Shown: positions 11,611 to 22,190, numbered from the stretch's first letter. The stretch: 64,000 bases of DNA from Apostichopus japonicus (GCF_037975245.1 NC_092562.1:25355054-25419053); one strand, 5' to 3'. The notes: generated by a model from the letters alone, not told the origin. Made by a program: numbers and translations.

Positions 11611-12371
11611 TGTTTCCGATGGAGGATGGCTTTTCTCTAGAAAATGAGCAGAAAAGGTACATGATGTAATTAGCATTTATTTACAAATAGCAAACGAGTG
11701 ATGGCGTCTATATAGTTAAGAAGACATCTATACTCGAATAAATCCCTTGAAAAGAAACATTGACTACATTATTTTACAAAAGAACAAAGAAAAGATATAT
11801 TCTACAATATTTCTCGTAAGTCGATAGTATGAAATATGAAACATAAATATCATGCAGACAGGTACCAGTAGAGGGAATCATTAAGGGCATGTGGATGACT
11901 GAACAACATGATATTGAATACAGCACCGTTTTTCCATGTCCTTTTCTTTCTTGTTCTGACATTGCAACTGCAAAGTTTCCGTAACATCCCAAGTGACACA
12001 TAACGTTCGCAAGTGACAAAGACAATAAGACTATATACCGTGTTGCTTATAAAAAACGTAGCATATTGTCAAGTAAAGTTATTATAATGTTATAACGATT
12101 CTACTATCAACGTTTCTACGTTACTTTGTAACAACTAATGTCTATAACATTGTGCAAATATTTTCGCTGTAATCACGTTAAGAAAAGTATGGGATAACCT
12201 TCTTATGACGTCACTCTTTATATGGGTAAAATTGATTGTGACGTCCCTATATTATTTGTTCAAGACAATTCCTCTTTATGAGCAGATATTTCCCTATTGT
12301 GTCATGGGTTCCGTCGGAGTCTGTTACTTGCTTTAATTGTACGTGCCTTAGCCTAACCTTATAACTCTGAT
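11611..12371 (-). promoter_or_regulatory. TRIM-1 5' flank with candidate core promoter
   Basis: This flank is repeated upstream of all four TRIM copies. On the minus strand it contains a candidate TATA element, TATATAG (12031-12037), present in every copy (33334-33340, 48893-48899, 58463-58469). It also contains a palindromic CRE-like TGACGTCA at 12206-12213 and a likely splice acceptor at about 11637, which implies an untranslated first exon. A short open frame (about 11774-12025) is conserved at the DNA level and is better read as leader than as a gene. Homology to unit 2 stops exactly where PLE-A starts at 12372. Promoter function is inferred from conservation and motifs only. Confidence 0.4.
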
Positions 12372-12417
12372 ATGAGCTCTGGGCGTTTGTTCAGGAGGGT
12401 CCGTTTGTCTGCGTTGA

Positions 12418-13641
12418 CTGGGGCTCAACATCACCATCGATTGCAACCTGAAGATCACCAACTTCCTCGACGTAACATTCAACCTAAACACCGGAAAACA
12501 CTACCCTTACAGGAAGCCCAACGACCACCCAGTGTACATCCACAGGAATTCCAACCACCCACCAAACATCATCAGGTCCCTGCCAGCCTCAATCAGCAGA
12601 CGTATCTCCGCCATCTCCCACGACGAGGAGATCTTTAAGAAAGCCGCACCAGCCTACGAGGAAGCACTCAAATCAAGTAATTACACCGAGGGTCTCTCAT
12701 ACATCGCCCACCAACCTACCAAGAACAACCGAAACAGAAGGCGCAACATCATCTGGTTCAACCCACCTTTTAGCAGCAACGTAGCCACGAACATAGGAGG
12801 CGCATTCCTGAAACTTATCAACAAACACTTCCCGAAGACATCGAAACTACACAAGATTTTCAACAGAAACACCGTGAAAGTCAGTTACAGTTGCATGCCC
12901 AACATCGCCAGCATCATCAAAGGTCACAACAAACGTATAGCAGCCACCCACACATCGAAAGAAGAGGAAGCCTGCAACTGCCGAAAAAAGGACACATGCC
13001 CACTAAATGGAAACTGCCAGGCATCTAACATCATATACAAGGCCGAAGTGAAAACCACCGACAACTGCAAGACATACATCGGCCTTACAGAACCCCCCTT
13101 CAAGCTCAGATACGGTAACCACAAGATGTCGCTCAACCACGAAAAACACCAAAACGCAACGGAACTCTCGAAGCACATCTGGCAGCTGAAAAAGAACAAC
13201 CAGCCATTCACTATCAATTGGTCGATCGCCAGCAGAGCCAAAGCCTACAGCAACGAGTCGAAGCGGTGCAACCTCTGTCTCACTGAAAAACTCATCATTA
13301 TCAACGCAGACAAACGGACCCTCCTGAACAAACGCCCAGAGCTCATATCGAAGTGTCGCCACGAAAACAAGTTCTACATAAACAACTCCAGTCCAACCAC
13401 CAAACACCGACAAGAGAACCACACACACCTAAGGAGCGAGCACCGAAGGAAGGCAAAAAACCCCAACAACAGAACGGACGCAAAAGAGAATACACCAACA
13501 GCCGAACACCGAACAAAGTCTTACAAACCCACCAACAGAACGGACGCAAAAGAGAATACACCGGCAGAACAATACACCAACAACCGCATAATCCCCGGTA
13601 ACCCCGACGAGGATCCTATATATTCATGGAGCATAACTTGA
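12418..13641 (+). pseudogene. PLE-A RT tail plus GIY-YIG endonuclease, truncated ORF
   Basis: The open frame runs from 12418 (just after an in-frame TGA) to the stop at 13639-13641. The first part matches the end of a Penelope-type RT. Numbering from the Met at 12532, a cysteine cluster (C148, C150, C156, C162) precedes a GIY-YIG domain with Y169, the YIG core Y182-G184, R193 and E211, the usual catalytic positions. The C-terminal tail holds a duplicated RTDAKENTP block. The frame is intact through the endonuclease but lacks the RT fingers and palm, so it is a remnant. The stop codon overlaps the target-site duplication of the nested LINE. Confidence 0.75.
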
Positions 13642-13648
13642 AGCTACC

Positions 13649-15030
13649 CCCACTTCATCAAACGAGGATACCACTCCACCTACCATCCACAAGAAGATGT
13701 TTCAGATGAAGAAGACCAAGGACATGAAGAATACACCCAAGAAATTACACCTGATGACATCCGCAATATACTTAAACATGCATCCAACACATCTCCAGGC
13801 AGGGATGGTATCCAGTACCTGCACCTTAAAGCAGCTCCACCGATACTCCTCGAAGCACTCAGTATGATATACACAGCCTCATTCAAGATCGGACACATTC
13901 CACAAATCTGGAAGTCAGCCACCACCATCGTAATTCCAAAACCAGGCAAAGACCACAAACATCCAGGCAGCTACAGACCGATCAGCCTCCTTCCAGTCCT
14001 TGGGAAATGCCTAGAAAAAATCATAGCCAGACGCCTCTACAAGTTCATTGAAGATTACAACATCATCCCAGACAGCCAGGCAGGATTTCGTCGTAATAGA
14101 AGCACAACAGATCAACTATTCCACTTCCTACAACACACTTCAACCCATAGAACCAAAGGTCACCACACCATTGCTGCTTTCTTCGATGCAGAAAAGGCCT
14201 TCGACAGAATGTGGCACGAAGGGCTATTACTGAAACTCAGGAAATACAACTTACCGACCAAACTCACAAGATGGATCGCCAGTTTCCTGTCACACCGAAC
14301 TACCAACTTCAAAAAAGGATCATCGTTCTCTTCACCACTACACATCACCACCGGAACCCCTCAAGGCAGCACAATCAGCAGTATCAACCAATGGTGCCAT
14401 GATTGGAGATTAGAACTAAACCCGAAGAAATCACAGATACTATACATCGCCAAACATAACAGACTTAGAAGACAGCCATATCTCACACTCAACAACGCCG
14501 TAATACCAGTCACCAACCAAGTGCGTTTCTTAGGAATACATATCGACAGAGGGCTAACACTTGGATACCAACATCGCCTCACCCACAGAAAAGTTAAACA
14601 ACGTGTTAGACTACTCTTCAGAATCGCCGGAACTACAGATAACCCTCTTGCATCACCAAGTACAACAATGAAGATCTATAAGATGATGATTAGACCACTC
14701 ATCGAATATGCAGCACCAGCCATGGCTCACATCACCACAAACAACATAGAACAACTCGAAGCCACACAACGCAGAGCATGCAGAATAGCCTACCACATGT
14801 CACAGGACACAGACAGTGAAACAATAACAGCCATCGCCGACATTCCATCAGTCATCGAAAGATTAAACCAACTAAGGGATAAATTCCTAGACAGAGTCGC
14901 AGTTCCTACACACCACCTACACCAATTCACCAAGAATCAGCTGAAACAAACACCGTTCGTCCTTGATGCAAGTCCACTGACCGGCCTGGATCTTGAAATT
15001 TGGGACCCCCAACCCTCAGAAGACATTTAA
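13649..15030 (+). pseudogene. Jockey-like reverse transcriptase lacking its YADD motif
   Basis: One frame is open for about 460 codons. It contains SPGRDGIQYLHLK, then GSYRPISLLPVLGK, QAGFRRNRSTTDQL, FFDAEKAFDRMWHEGL (one catalytic Asp region) and TGTPQGSTISS. It then jumps directly to INQWCHDWRLELNPKKSQ, the segment that normally lies some 80-100 residues later. The YxDD active-site block is therefore deleted in frame at about 14380. The C-terminal part (RFLGIHID, LIEYAAPAMAH) is of jockey type. Without YxDD the enzyme must be inactive, although the frame survives. Confidence 0.85.
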
Positions 15031-15322
15031 TTCCATCTCAGGAACCAGCCAAGTACATCACCTTCAAATTGTATCCTCTGTGACGTCCGTCCGTACCATC
15101 CGAAGAACCAACCATCCCGTTCATGTATCTTTCCTACTTGTCAGCTTCCAGAAATGTTTCTCCGACCCGGCCCACAAAGTTCATATTTTCCATAATCTCA
15201 AAATTTTCAGTTCTCTCAAACCTTGGAGTCTAATTTTTACCGGCCAGGGGCTTTCGCCCTTGGCTTGCTGAAGCACCTTACGGTGGAAACAGCGTATTAC
15301 TAGACATAAGTAAGTAAGTAAG
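13649..15322 (+). mobile_element. 5'-truncated jockey-superfamily non-LTR retrotransposon nested in PLE-A
   Basis: The insertion is bounded by an exact 12-base direct repeat, CTTGAAGCTACC, at 13637-13648 and 15323-15334. This is the target-site duplication and shows that PLE-A sequence resumes afterwards. The right end has the tetranucleotide tail TAAGTAAGTAAG, a common 3' end of jockey/CR1-type LINEs. The 5' end is truncated, as expected of target-primed reverse transcription. It is younger than PLE-A because it interrupts it. Confidence 0.88.
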
Positions 15323-15334
15323 CTTGAAGCTACC

Positions 15335-15380
15335 AGTTGTCTGAAGATCGCTATAACGCGTGAAACTCCGAGTAACAACT
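15335..15380 (+). ncRNA. Hammerhead-ribozyme-like motif in the PLE-A 3' region
   Basis: The core CTGAAGA (15341-15347, matching CUGANGA) is followed by stem II TCGC/GCGT (15348-15351 with 15358-15361) and then GAAA (15362-15365). A minimal stem III follows: A15365-C-T with loop CCG closing on A-G-T (15371-15373). The putative cleavage nucleotide is A15374, in GTA. Stem I is AGTTGT (15335-15340) paired perfectly with ACAACT (15375-15380). The base pair next to the core in stem II is a U-U mismatch, so this copy may be weak or dead. A 7-bp hairpin, ACTAGTG-TTC-CACTAGT, follows directly at 15381-15397. Type I hammerheads with tiny stem III are known from Penelope-like elements. Confidence 0.65.
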
Positions 15381-15524
15381 ACTAGTGTTCCACTAGTCTC
15401 ATCTAGTATCAACATATATTACGCTCTGTCCAATGGACATAGAGCACTCTGCGCCAAGATAGACGCCAACCTACTCTATATATATATTTATATATATGTA
15501 TATATAGATATATATATATATATA

Positions 15525-16905
15525 GGATTAACGGAAAATCTGTTAAACTATTCTGCATTTAGAGAAAGGCTGGATCTAAAGTGAGATACAATAATTAAAT
15601 TAGGTAATTGATTGGAAGTAAAACAGCCAATGTTTGGTTTTTGCAGAACTTTCGAGCATAACTAGCTCTTCTTCAGTGCATGATCACCGAAAGTGACAAG
15701 GAGTAGCAGGAATTGAAACTATTTTATAGTGAAGAGTGTCGGCATGGTTGTGAGGGCAAAGCGACTTACTGATTTGTGCTGAATTGAGCAGAAGTTTTAG
15801 AAACTTGGATTATTTTAATCCACGTCGGATTATTTTAATCCTATTACGTCGTAATTGCAAAGGAATTGTTTTGGTTTATCTCCGACGGCAAATCGTTTCT
15901 GATGTTTAAACCGAATGGTGCCGTGGTCTTTAGGTTTAGTTCCCAGAAATTTTCTTTTCCTTTCCTAGAATTATCTGTCCAAGAATCGTTTTGGTCAATG
16001 GCAATAGCACGCAAATTCTGAATTGAATGATTTTGTAGATTGAAGTGATTTGCAACATGTTGGTTGATCATTTTTGTTTTGATCGTCGATCTATGTTGTG
16101 TCATTCTCATTCTAAGAGTGTTTTCTCTCCAACGTATTGTAAGTTACAAATATTGCAGTGGATGAGGTTAATGACATAATTTGGATAGGCAGTTAATTTT
16201 GTGCCGAATTTGGAACGTGCGTTTGGTTTGGTTGCTCTGAAAGGCCCCAGTCGAATCGACAAGTGAGCACGTTTTGCAATTTTGTGTACAGGGCGGTGAT
16301 CCTGTAGTTTCTGTTTTGCTTTCCCCTAATGGGGTGTCATCCCGAAAAGATGTCCGAACTAAAATATCCCGTAGGTTGCTGGGTCTTTTTAATGGGATGA
16401 CAGGTAGTTATGAAAGAACTGATTTCAGGCGTTCGGTGCCTTGAAGTAGGTGAAATTTCTTCTGAATGATATTAGCCAGTGGTGGGAGACCAGGGTGGTA
16501 TTCAGTAACCAATGGTACCCTTTTGGAACTGGTTTGACGAGTTTTGTACATCAATGTTTCGGTACGGGTTTGCTTTCAGCCTTTTTGATGGCATCTTCAA
16601 CAGTACCCCGAAAATACTGTCTGTTTAGGAGGTGTTGTAACAGTTCTTTAGTGCGGGAATCAAAATCGACTTCAGAGGAGCAAATGCGTCGAATGCGCAA
16701 CGATTGAGTGTACGGAATATTTCCGGTACAGTGACGTGGATGGCAACTGCTTTGTAAGAGGTAGTTGTGCTTGTTCGTGGGTTTATTGAACAAGTCTGAT
16801 TTGAGTGAACCATTTTGTAGGATCACAGTGGTGCCCAGGAAGTGAACGCCATGTCCAGAAAAATCAGCAGTAAATTTGATAGTGTGATGAAACGAGTTTA
16901 TGTCA
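15525..16905 (-). mobile_element. PLE-B copy 1: degenerate Penelope-like element
   Basis: On the minus strand, from about 16905, the frame reads DINSFHHTIKF, HGVHFLGTTVILQNGSLKSD and NKPTNKHNYLLQSSCHPRHC, the end of a Penelope-type RT. Connector sequence follows (RICSSEVDFDSRTKELLQHL), and then a GIY-YIG domain (VIYLTHCNICNLQYVGE joined by a frameshift to MRMTQHRSTIKTKMINQHVA), ending at 15844. The 3' region to 15525 has a CTGAAGA...GAAA segment and two GGATTATTTTAATCC short palindromes. Several frameshifts and stops make it dead. It is a different family from PLE-A, 5'-truncated at a TA microsatellite, and is repeated at 34880-36240. Confidence 0.75.
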
Positions 16906-16917
16906 TCATTTGTGATT

Positions 16918-16918
<1 letters not shown>

Positions 16919-16989
<71 letters not shown>

Positions 16990-17013
16990 AGGGTGTGTGT
17001 GTGTGTGTGTATA
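16919..17013. repeat. (TA)n(TG)n microsatellite at the 5' edge of PLE-B
   Basis: Nearly pure TA repeats followed by TG repeats abut the truncated 5' side of PLE-B copy 1. The same junction occurs at 36277-36362 for copy 2. Peptides read from it are low-complexity Tyr-Ile and Val-Cys repeats and are not genes. Confidence 0.9.
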
Positions 17014-17019
17014 CAGCTG

Positions 17020-17612
17020 CAGTATGATATTCAGTGCATGTCGTAATGAGACCCAGTGTTCCTTTCCCAGTGGACAAATACGCTCCTACGTGGCATGATT
17101 TCGGTTATTCTTTGTACACGGTACTTTCCAAAATATTGATTGACCGTCTATTATAAATTACTACCTCCCTTCAACACCTTTTAACATTTACTATCAATGC
17201 CGATGCCGGATGGAGTTAGAGCGATACAGCTGGAGTGGCCGTGCTATTGTGTAATGTTTGCAGTTTAACTTCACAGAACTTCACAAGACGCCCATGCATA
17301 AAGCCACTAACATACAAACATACGAACCTAGTTATGTATAATACACTATACAAGTTCATATGAAACTGACATTATATAAGTACTTCATGTCATACGAAAA
17401 GGAAGATTCCTCGCCGTCGGCACTGACGTCCATAAACCTTTTGATATAAGCGTATAAACACTCTTCTATTCACGTTTATATCATGATCCTTGGAGTTGAA
17501 AGTCTTTTCCTGGATTACCATTAGAATCGTAAGAATGGATTCCGAAGATTGACGCTTTAATCCCCCTCCCTCTCTCCACCTCTTCCTCTTTCTATTTATA
17601 TATATATATATA

Positions 17613-17706
<94 letters not shown>

Positions 17707-18955
17707 GCTGCAGTAGATGTTATTCAGTGCATGTCGTGGTGAGACCCAAAGTTTCTTTCCCAGTACACAACTAGGCTCATACGTGGCATGATTTCAGTTA
17801 CACTCCGCACACGGTACTTTCCAAAATGTTGATTGACTATTTAATATGAATTACTTACTCCCTCAACTCCTCAATAATACGTATGCACACATATTGTATT
17901 TGAAAAAAGATTAGTCAGAAATTTCAAAAATGTCCATTTCGTTAACTGTTTGTTAGTATTTTTTAACAATGTTAACATTTATTAGCAATGCTGATGTCCG
18001 GATGAAGTTATAGAGCGATACAGATGTAGTGGACGTGCTGTTGTTTAATGTTGCAGTTTTACTTCAAAGAACTTCACAAAACGCCCATGAAGCCACTAAC
18101 ATACAAACATACGAACTTAGTTATGTATATTACATTATACAAGTATATTTGGAACTGACATTATATACACGGTACTTTCCAAAATATTGATTGACCATTT
18201 AATATGAATTACTACCTCCCGCTAACTCCTCCATATCACGCATGCACACATTTTGTATTTGAAAATAGATTAGTACAAGTGCATTTGAAACTGACATTAT
18301 ATACGTACGTTATGTCATACGAAAGGATGTTTCCTCGCCGACGGCATTGATGTCCATTAACCTTTGATATAACCGTATAAACACCCTCATTCACGTTTAA
18401 ATAATGATCCTTGGAGTTTAAAGTCTCTTCCTAGATTACCATTAGAATCGTAAGAATGGATTCCGAAGATTGAAGCTATAATCCCCTCTCTCTGTCCACT
18501 CCACCTCTTTCTCTCTCTCTATATTGCTGCAGAAGATGGTATTCAGTGCATGTCGTAATGAGACCCAGTGTTTCTTTCCCAGTACACAAATAGGTTCCTA
18601 CGTGGCATGATTTCACATATTCTTCGCACACTGTACTTTCCAAAATATTGATTGACCGTTTAATATAAATTACTACCTCCCTCCAACACCTGTAAACATT
18701 TACTAGCAATGCCGATGCCGGATGGAGTAATAGAGCGATACAGCTGGAGTGGCCGTGCTATTGTTTAATGTTTGCAGTTTAAAATCATAATTTCACAAGA
18801 CGCATGAATGCATGAAGCCACTAACATACAAACATACGAATTTAGTTATGTATATTGCACTGTACATATGAAACTGACATTATATACGTACCGTAAGCAA
18901 TACGAAAAGGAGGTTTCCTCGCCGTCGGCAGTGCCGCCCATTAATGATGCTTGTA
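17020..18955. repeat. Three imperfect tandem copies of an approximately 0.4-0.8 kb segment, unit 2
   Basis: Each copy starts near GCTGCAGTA...ATTCAGTGCATGTCGT (about 17024, 17705, 18525). It continues through GAGACCCAGTGTT, GGTACTTTCCAAAATATTGA, GGATGGAGTTAGAGCGATAC and CACTAACATACAAACATACG, and the first two end near GATTCCGAAGATTGA. The second copy has an extra internal partial duplication (about 18170-18300). A long TA microsatellite (17598-17702) separates copies one and two. Units 3 and 4 carry only one version beside their TRIM 5' flanks (about 50360-50830, 59900-60360). No coding potential is seen. Confidence 0.7.
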
Positions 18956-19829
18956 AATAACGTGAACAGAGACAAATGTAAACAGATTGAAATTGTAAAT
19001 GTAGACGAGAATTTGAGCACAGATAATAGATGTAGCCTAACTGTAAACTACATGGCTACACTGAATTTGAACTATTAAATACATATTTGGAAATGATACT
19101 GCATGCTTATTGATCCTTTTCTTGTTTCTAATGCTCTAAATGTAAACATTCTTATAAAGTTAGTTCAGTTACTTTAAGGTTTGAAGTTGTTATAACCTGA
19201 TTTTAAAAATAAAGAACGCTCTTTATATAGTTCCTATTTATAGCCATTTTGCTTTATTGGTAATGACGTCACACCTTTCTGATATGTTTAGTGTTTCTAC
19301 TCACTAAATATTCGTGTTCTACAAGTATCAATTGGATCCAGATGATTTTAAAGGTGTTATAGCTGATTTTAATGTATAGAGGGCGCTCATTGTTGATTTT
19401 GTCCTTTTCCCGCTATTTTCTTAGCAGTGTGCCAGATTTTTGTCGGAAATATTATCATTTTTATGTTAGAAACATATGAAGAACATTTATATTTATATTT
19501 ATAAAGAAATAATGTTGCACCTAGGGGTGAACACGAAACTTAAAAACTAGAGGGATTTTTGCTCTTTTCCCTACAGTCTATAATGGTTTACGTTACCTTT
19601 GTGTTTCGGTCGTATATTTTCACATTTCTTTTTTAACCTTGAGAGTATATTTACGGAAGGTATCTCATATTGACAACTTACATACAATCTAAAAATCATC
19701 GTTTTTAAGAGATGCACTAAGGCTGTAAAAATATAACTAGTCATCGTCATCTTAATGATGATTACGATTACGATAACGATAACGATTACGATTATGGTTA
19801 TGGTTATGATTTCTATTATTACTATTATT
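18956..19829. other. Non-coding spacer with GATTAC/GATAAC hexamer repeat
   Basis: No gene is seen. The interval 19740-19815 holds a short tandem of GATTAC, GATAAC and GGTTAT hexamers, longer in the unit 3 copy (39100-39180). A CRE-like TGACGTCA occurs near 19264 but is mutated in unit 3 (TGACGCCA). Two weakly similar sub-blocks (about 19190-19260 and 19355-19430) suggest an old inserted repeat. Sequence around 19585-19740 is also found, diverged, at 50880-51100. Confidence 0.5.
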
Positions 19830-22190
19830 ACTCTAAGGAAAAATCTCGTCTCGTAAGAAAGATGGAAAAAACGGTGCAAAAAGTTATAATTTCATCAGAA
19901 ACTGAACATAATTACAATCCCGCTTCGTCCCTTCAACTACAGATTTCCAACGCTAAGCACTACCTTGACGGCATGTAGGAGGCAAACATTGACGGTATTA
20001 TTATCCGCTCTAGAGCGAGATGAGTTAAAAAAAAAGGTGAGCGGAATACACAGTACTTCCTAATTTAGAGAAGCAAAATAGTGAGCGTAAATCAATTAAA
20101 ATTTTAGTCGATGACAATGGGACTGAGTTTACCGATCTCCATGCAACTCTAAACGTTGAGCGGACTTTTTACAAAAATTTGTATGCTACTTGTAATGATG
20201 CTAGCTTGGATGTTGCGGGTTTGAATGACGATTCAAGAAATACTTGTGAAGGTGCTTTGGCTTAGGAGAATTGTTGAAATGTGCTTAAAAGTATGGCTTT
20301 CTGGTAAGGTACCTGGCAGCGATGGTCGGCCAGTTGAATTTTACAAATATTATTGGCCAGAAATTAAGTCGTTCGTTGTTATGTCGTTGAACTCGGGTTA
20401 TTTGATAAGTAAACTTTCTTCGGAGAAAGGCAGAGCTGTTATTACCTTACTTCCTAAAGATGGTAAAGACATTAAGAAAATTAGTAAATGGAAACCAATC
20501 TGCCTTTTAAATGTAGATTATAAAACTGCTGCATCTTGTATTTCCGCAAGACTCAAAGAGGTCTTGCCACATGTTATCCATCATGATCAGAATGGTTGTC
20601 TTAAACACCGATAAACAGGAGAAAATTTGGCTGGTCTTAGATGTTATGCAGTATGCAAAGGATAAAATATGCCTGGTTATATTCTCTTCGTTGACTTTGA
20701 GAAAGCCTTCGACAGTGTTAATTGAAATTTTTGTACCATACACCGCAACTTTTAAATTTTGGGAATAGCATTATCAGTTGGGTTAAGACCTTTTATGCAA
20801 ACTGGACTTCTTGCGTTTTGTATCACGGGGTCTCCTCTGTTTTTCCCTGTTAAAAGTAGGATGCGCCAAGGTTGCCCCTTAAGTCAATACCTTTTCGTCT
20901 TGTGTGCAGAAATTGTGGCTTTGAAATTGCGAGCTGACCGTATGTATGTCGGTTTTCCAGTAGGCAATGTTAACATTAAAAGTGTCTATGTATGCAGATG
21001 ATACAACTATTTTGCTGGACAGAGACGATTGTTTTTTAAAGAGAGTTGTTGAGATCCTAACCGAATTTAAACAAGCTTCTTGTCTGATGATCAACTTCGA
21101 GAAGTCAACATTCTTCCTATCGGTTCTTATAATCAGAATGTTCATGGTCAGAGTGCTCATAATATTCCTTTTACAGATCGTCCTATTAACGTTCTCGGTA
21201 TAAAACTTACAAGTAATAGAAGTGACCTAAAATTTTACCCTTAAATTATTTACCAAAAACTGTCACGTTTAAAAGTGTCCTGAATATGTGGTCTTGCCGT
21301 GATCTGACTCCCTATGGCAAACTTGTTCTCATAATAAGTTTTACTTAGTAACAACTTGTTTCCTCTTCTCTGTTCTGCCTTACCAACCAGATTCTTTTTT
21401 AATGGAATTAAACAGTTTAACGTTTATCTTTATTTAGAGAGGAAAATGCGATGAGATACAGCGGAAATTTTTATTGTACCCACAAGAACAAGACGGCTAA
21501 AATATGATCAACGTGCACGTTTATATGAAAAGTATGAAAGTCACTTGGATTAAAAAATATACAGATCACACTTTTTGCCACTGGAAAGTCCTTTTCGACA
21601 ATTTGTTGAAAAACGTTGGTAAGGACTTTCTATTTAGTTGTATATTTAAGGGAAATGATGTTTCTAGGAAGGACAAAAACGAGTTTATTAGCAACTGCTG
21701 TTGTGCTTGCAGCGATTTTACTTTTGAAACCCCGGTGTCGAATTAGGGTGGTCAGATTACCTGGAACAACAGCTTTATCAAGATTAATAATGAAGTAGTT
21801 TGGTACAAGAAGTGTTTTTATTCAAATGTGCTGTATGTCCGGGATTTGTATGACATGTCTGACAGGTCTCTGTCGTTTACTGTTTTTATTGTTCAAGCTT
21901 TGCTTTTACAAAGCTGAGTGGGATTATACATTATACATTCTAAACCACGTACATGTATACCATCTAGGTGTTAATTACAGTTGCCTAGACAACCATCTAT
22001 AGTCAGCAGGTTATGCTAGCGCAATTGTGCTGTAATACTAAGATTGGCAAACATGCTTTTAGAAAATGTAACAGCTGTTGTATTGAGCAATCATGTTATT
22101 GTTTAAAATTGGACAATGATTTAAAAGGCACATCTTTAAACTGGTGTAGGATTTTGTTTCTTGTAGCAAGATATAAGATACTAAAATAAG
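19830..22190 (+). pseudogene. Degenerate L1/Tx1-like LINE ORF2, copy 1
   Basis: Translation fragments in several frames line up in the order of an L1/Tx1-type ORF2. They are RSRARW...KGERNTQYFL, then GKVPGSDGRPVEFYKYYW, DGKDIKKISKWKPICLLNVDYK, HDQNGC, FVDFEKAFDSVN, RMRQGCPLSQYLFVLC, YADDTTILLDRD and a NMWSCRDLTPYGKLVLIKS tail. The endonuclease part is missing. Frameshifts at about 20615, 20740, 20990 and later, with many stops, make it dead. It ends at an ATT microsatellite. The same lesions recur in the 39200-41560 copy, so insertion and decay came before the 19.37 kb duplication. Units 1 and 4 lack it. Confidence 0.8.

Larger units (their letters stand above)
12372..15475 (+). mobile_element. 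PLE-A: 5'-truncated Penelope-like retroelement, interrupted by a LINE
   Basis: The element begins abruptly at 12372, where the TRIM 5'-flank homology ends. It encodes the tail of a reverse transcriptase (ITNFLDVTFNL and PYRKPNDHPVYIH motifs) followed by a GIY-YIG endonuclease. Its 3' part resumes at 15323 after the nested insertion and contains a hammerhead-like motif, then fades into a TA microsatellite at about 15478. Penelope-like elements typically place the GIY-YIG domain after the RT and often carry hammerhead ribozymes. Most of the RT is missing, so it cannot move by itself. Relative to unit 2, about 1.1 kb of flank (33683-34780) is missing at this place. Confidence 0.8.

Noticed and set aside
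9427-11676. Start of TRIM-1 at the upstream ATG (11676)
   Set aside because: The extra 22 codons are not open in TRIM-3 and differ in TRIM-4, and a conserved splice-acceptor-like TTTTCTAG lies between the two ATGs.
12924-13561. Three minus-strand open frames (12924-13241, 13003-13428, 13343-13561)
   Set aside because: Shadows opposite the GIY-YIG coding frame; no domain.
12418-15030. PLE-A endonuclease and jockey RT as one fused gene in the same frame
   Set aside because: An exact 12-base target-site duplication flanks the RT part, a stop codon separates them, and PLE-A sequence resumes after the second copy of the duplication. It is a nested insertion.
16919-17702. CRISPR-like or satellite array
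   Set aside because: The regular spacing comes from TA/TG microsatellites and a few large segment copies. There are no short repeats with unique spacers, and the genome is eukaryotic.
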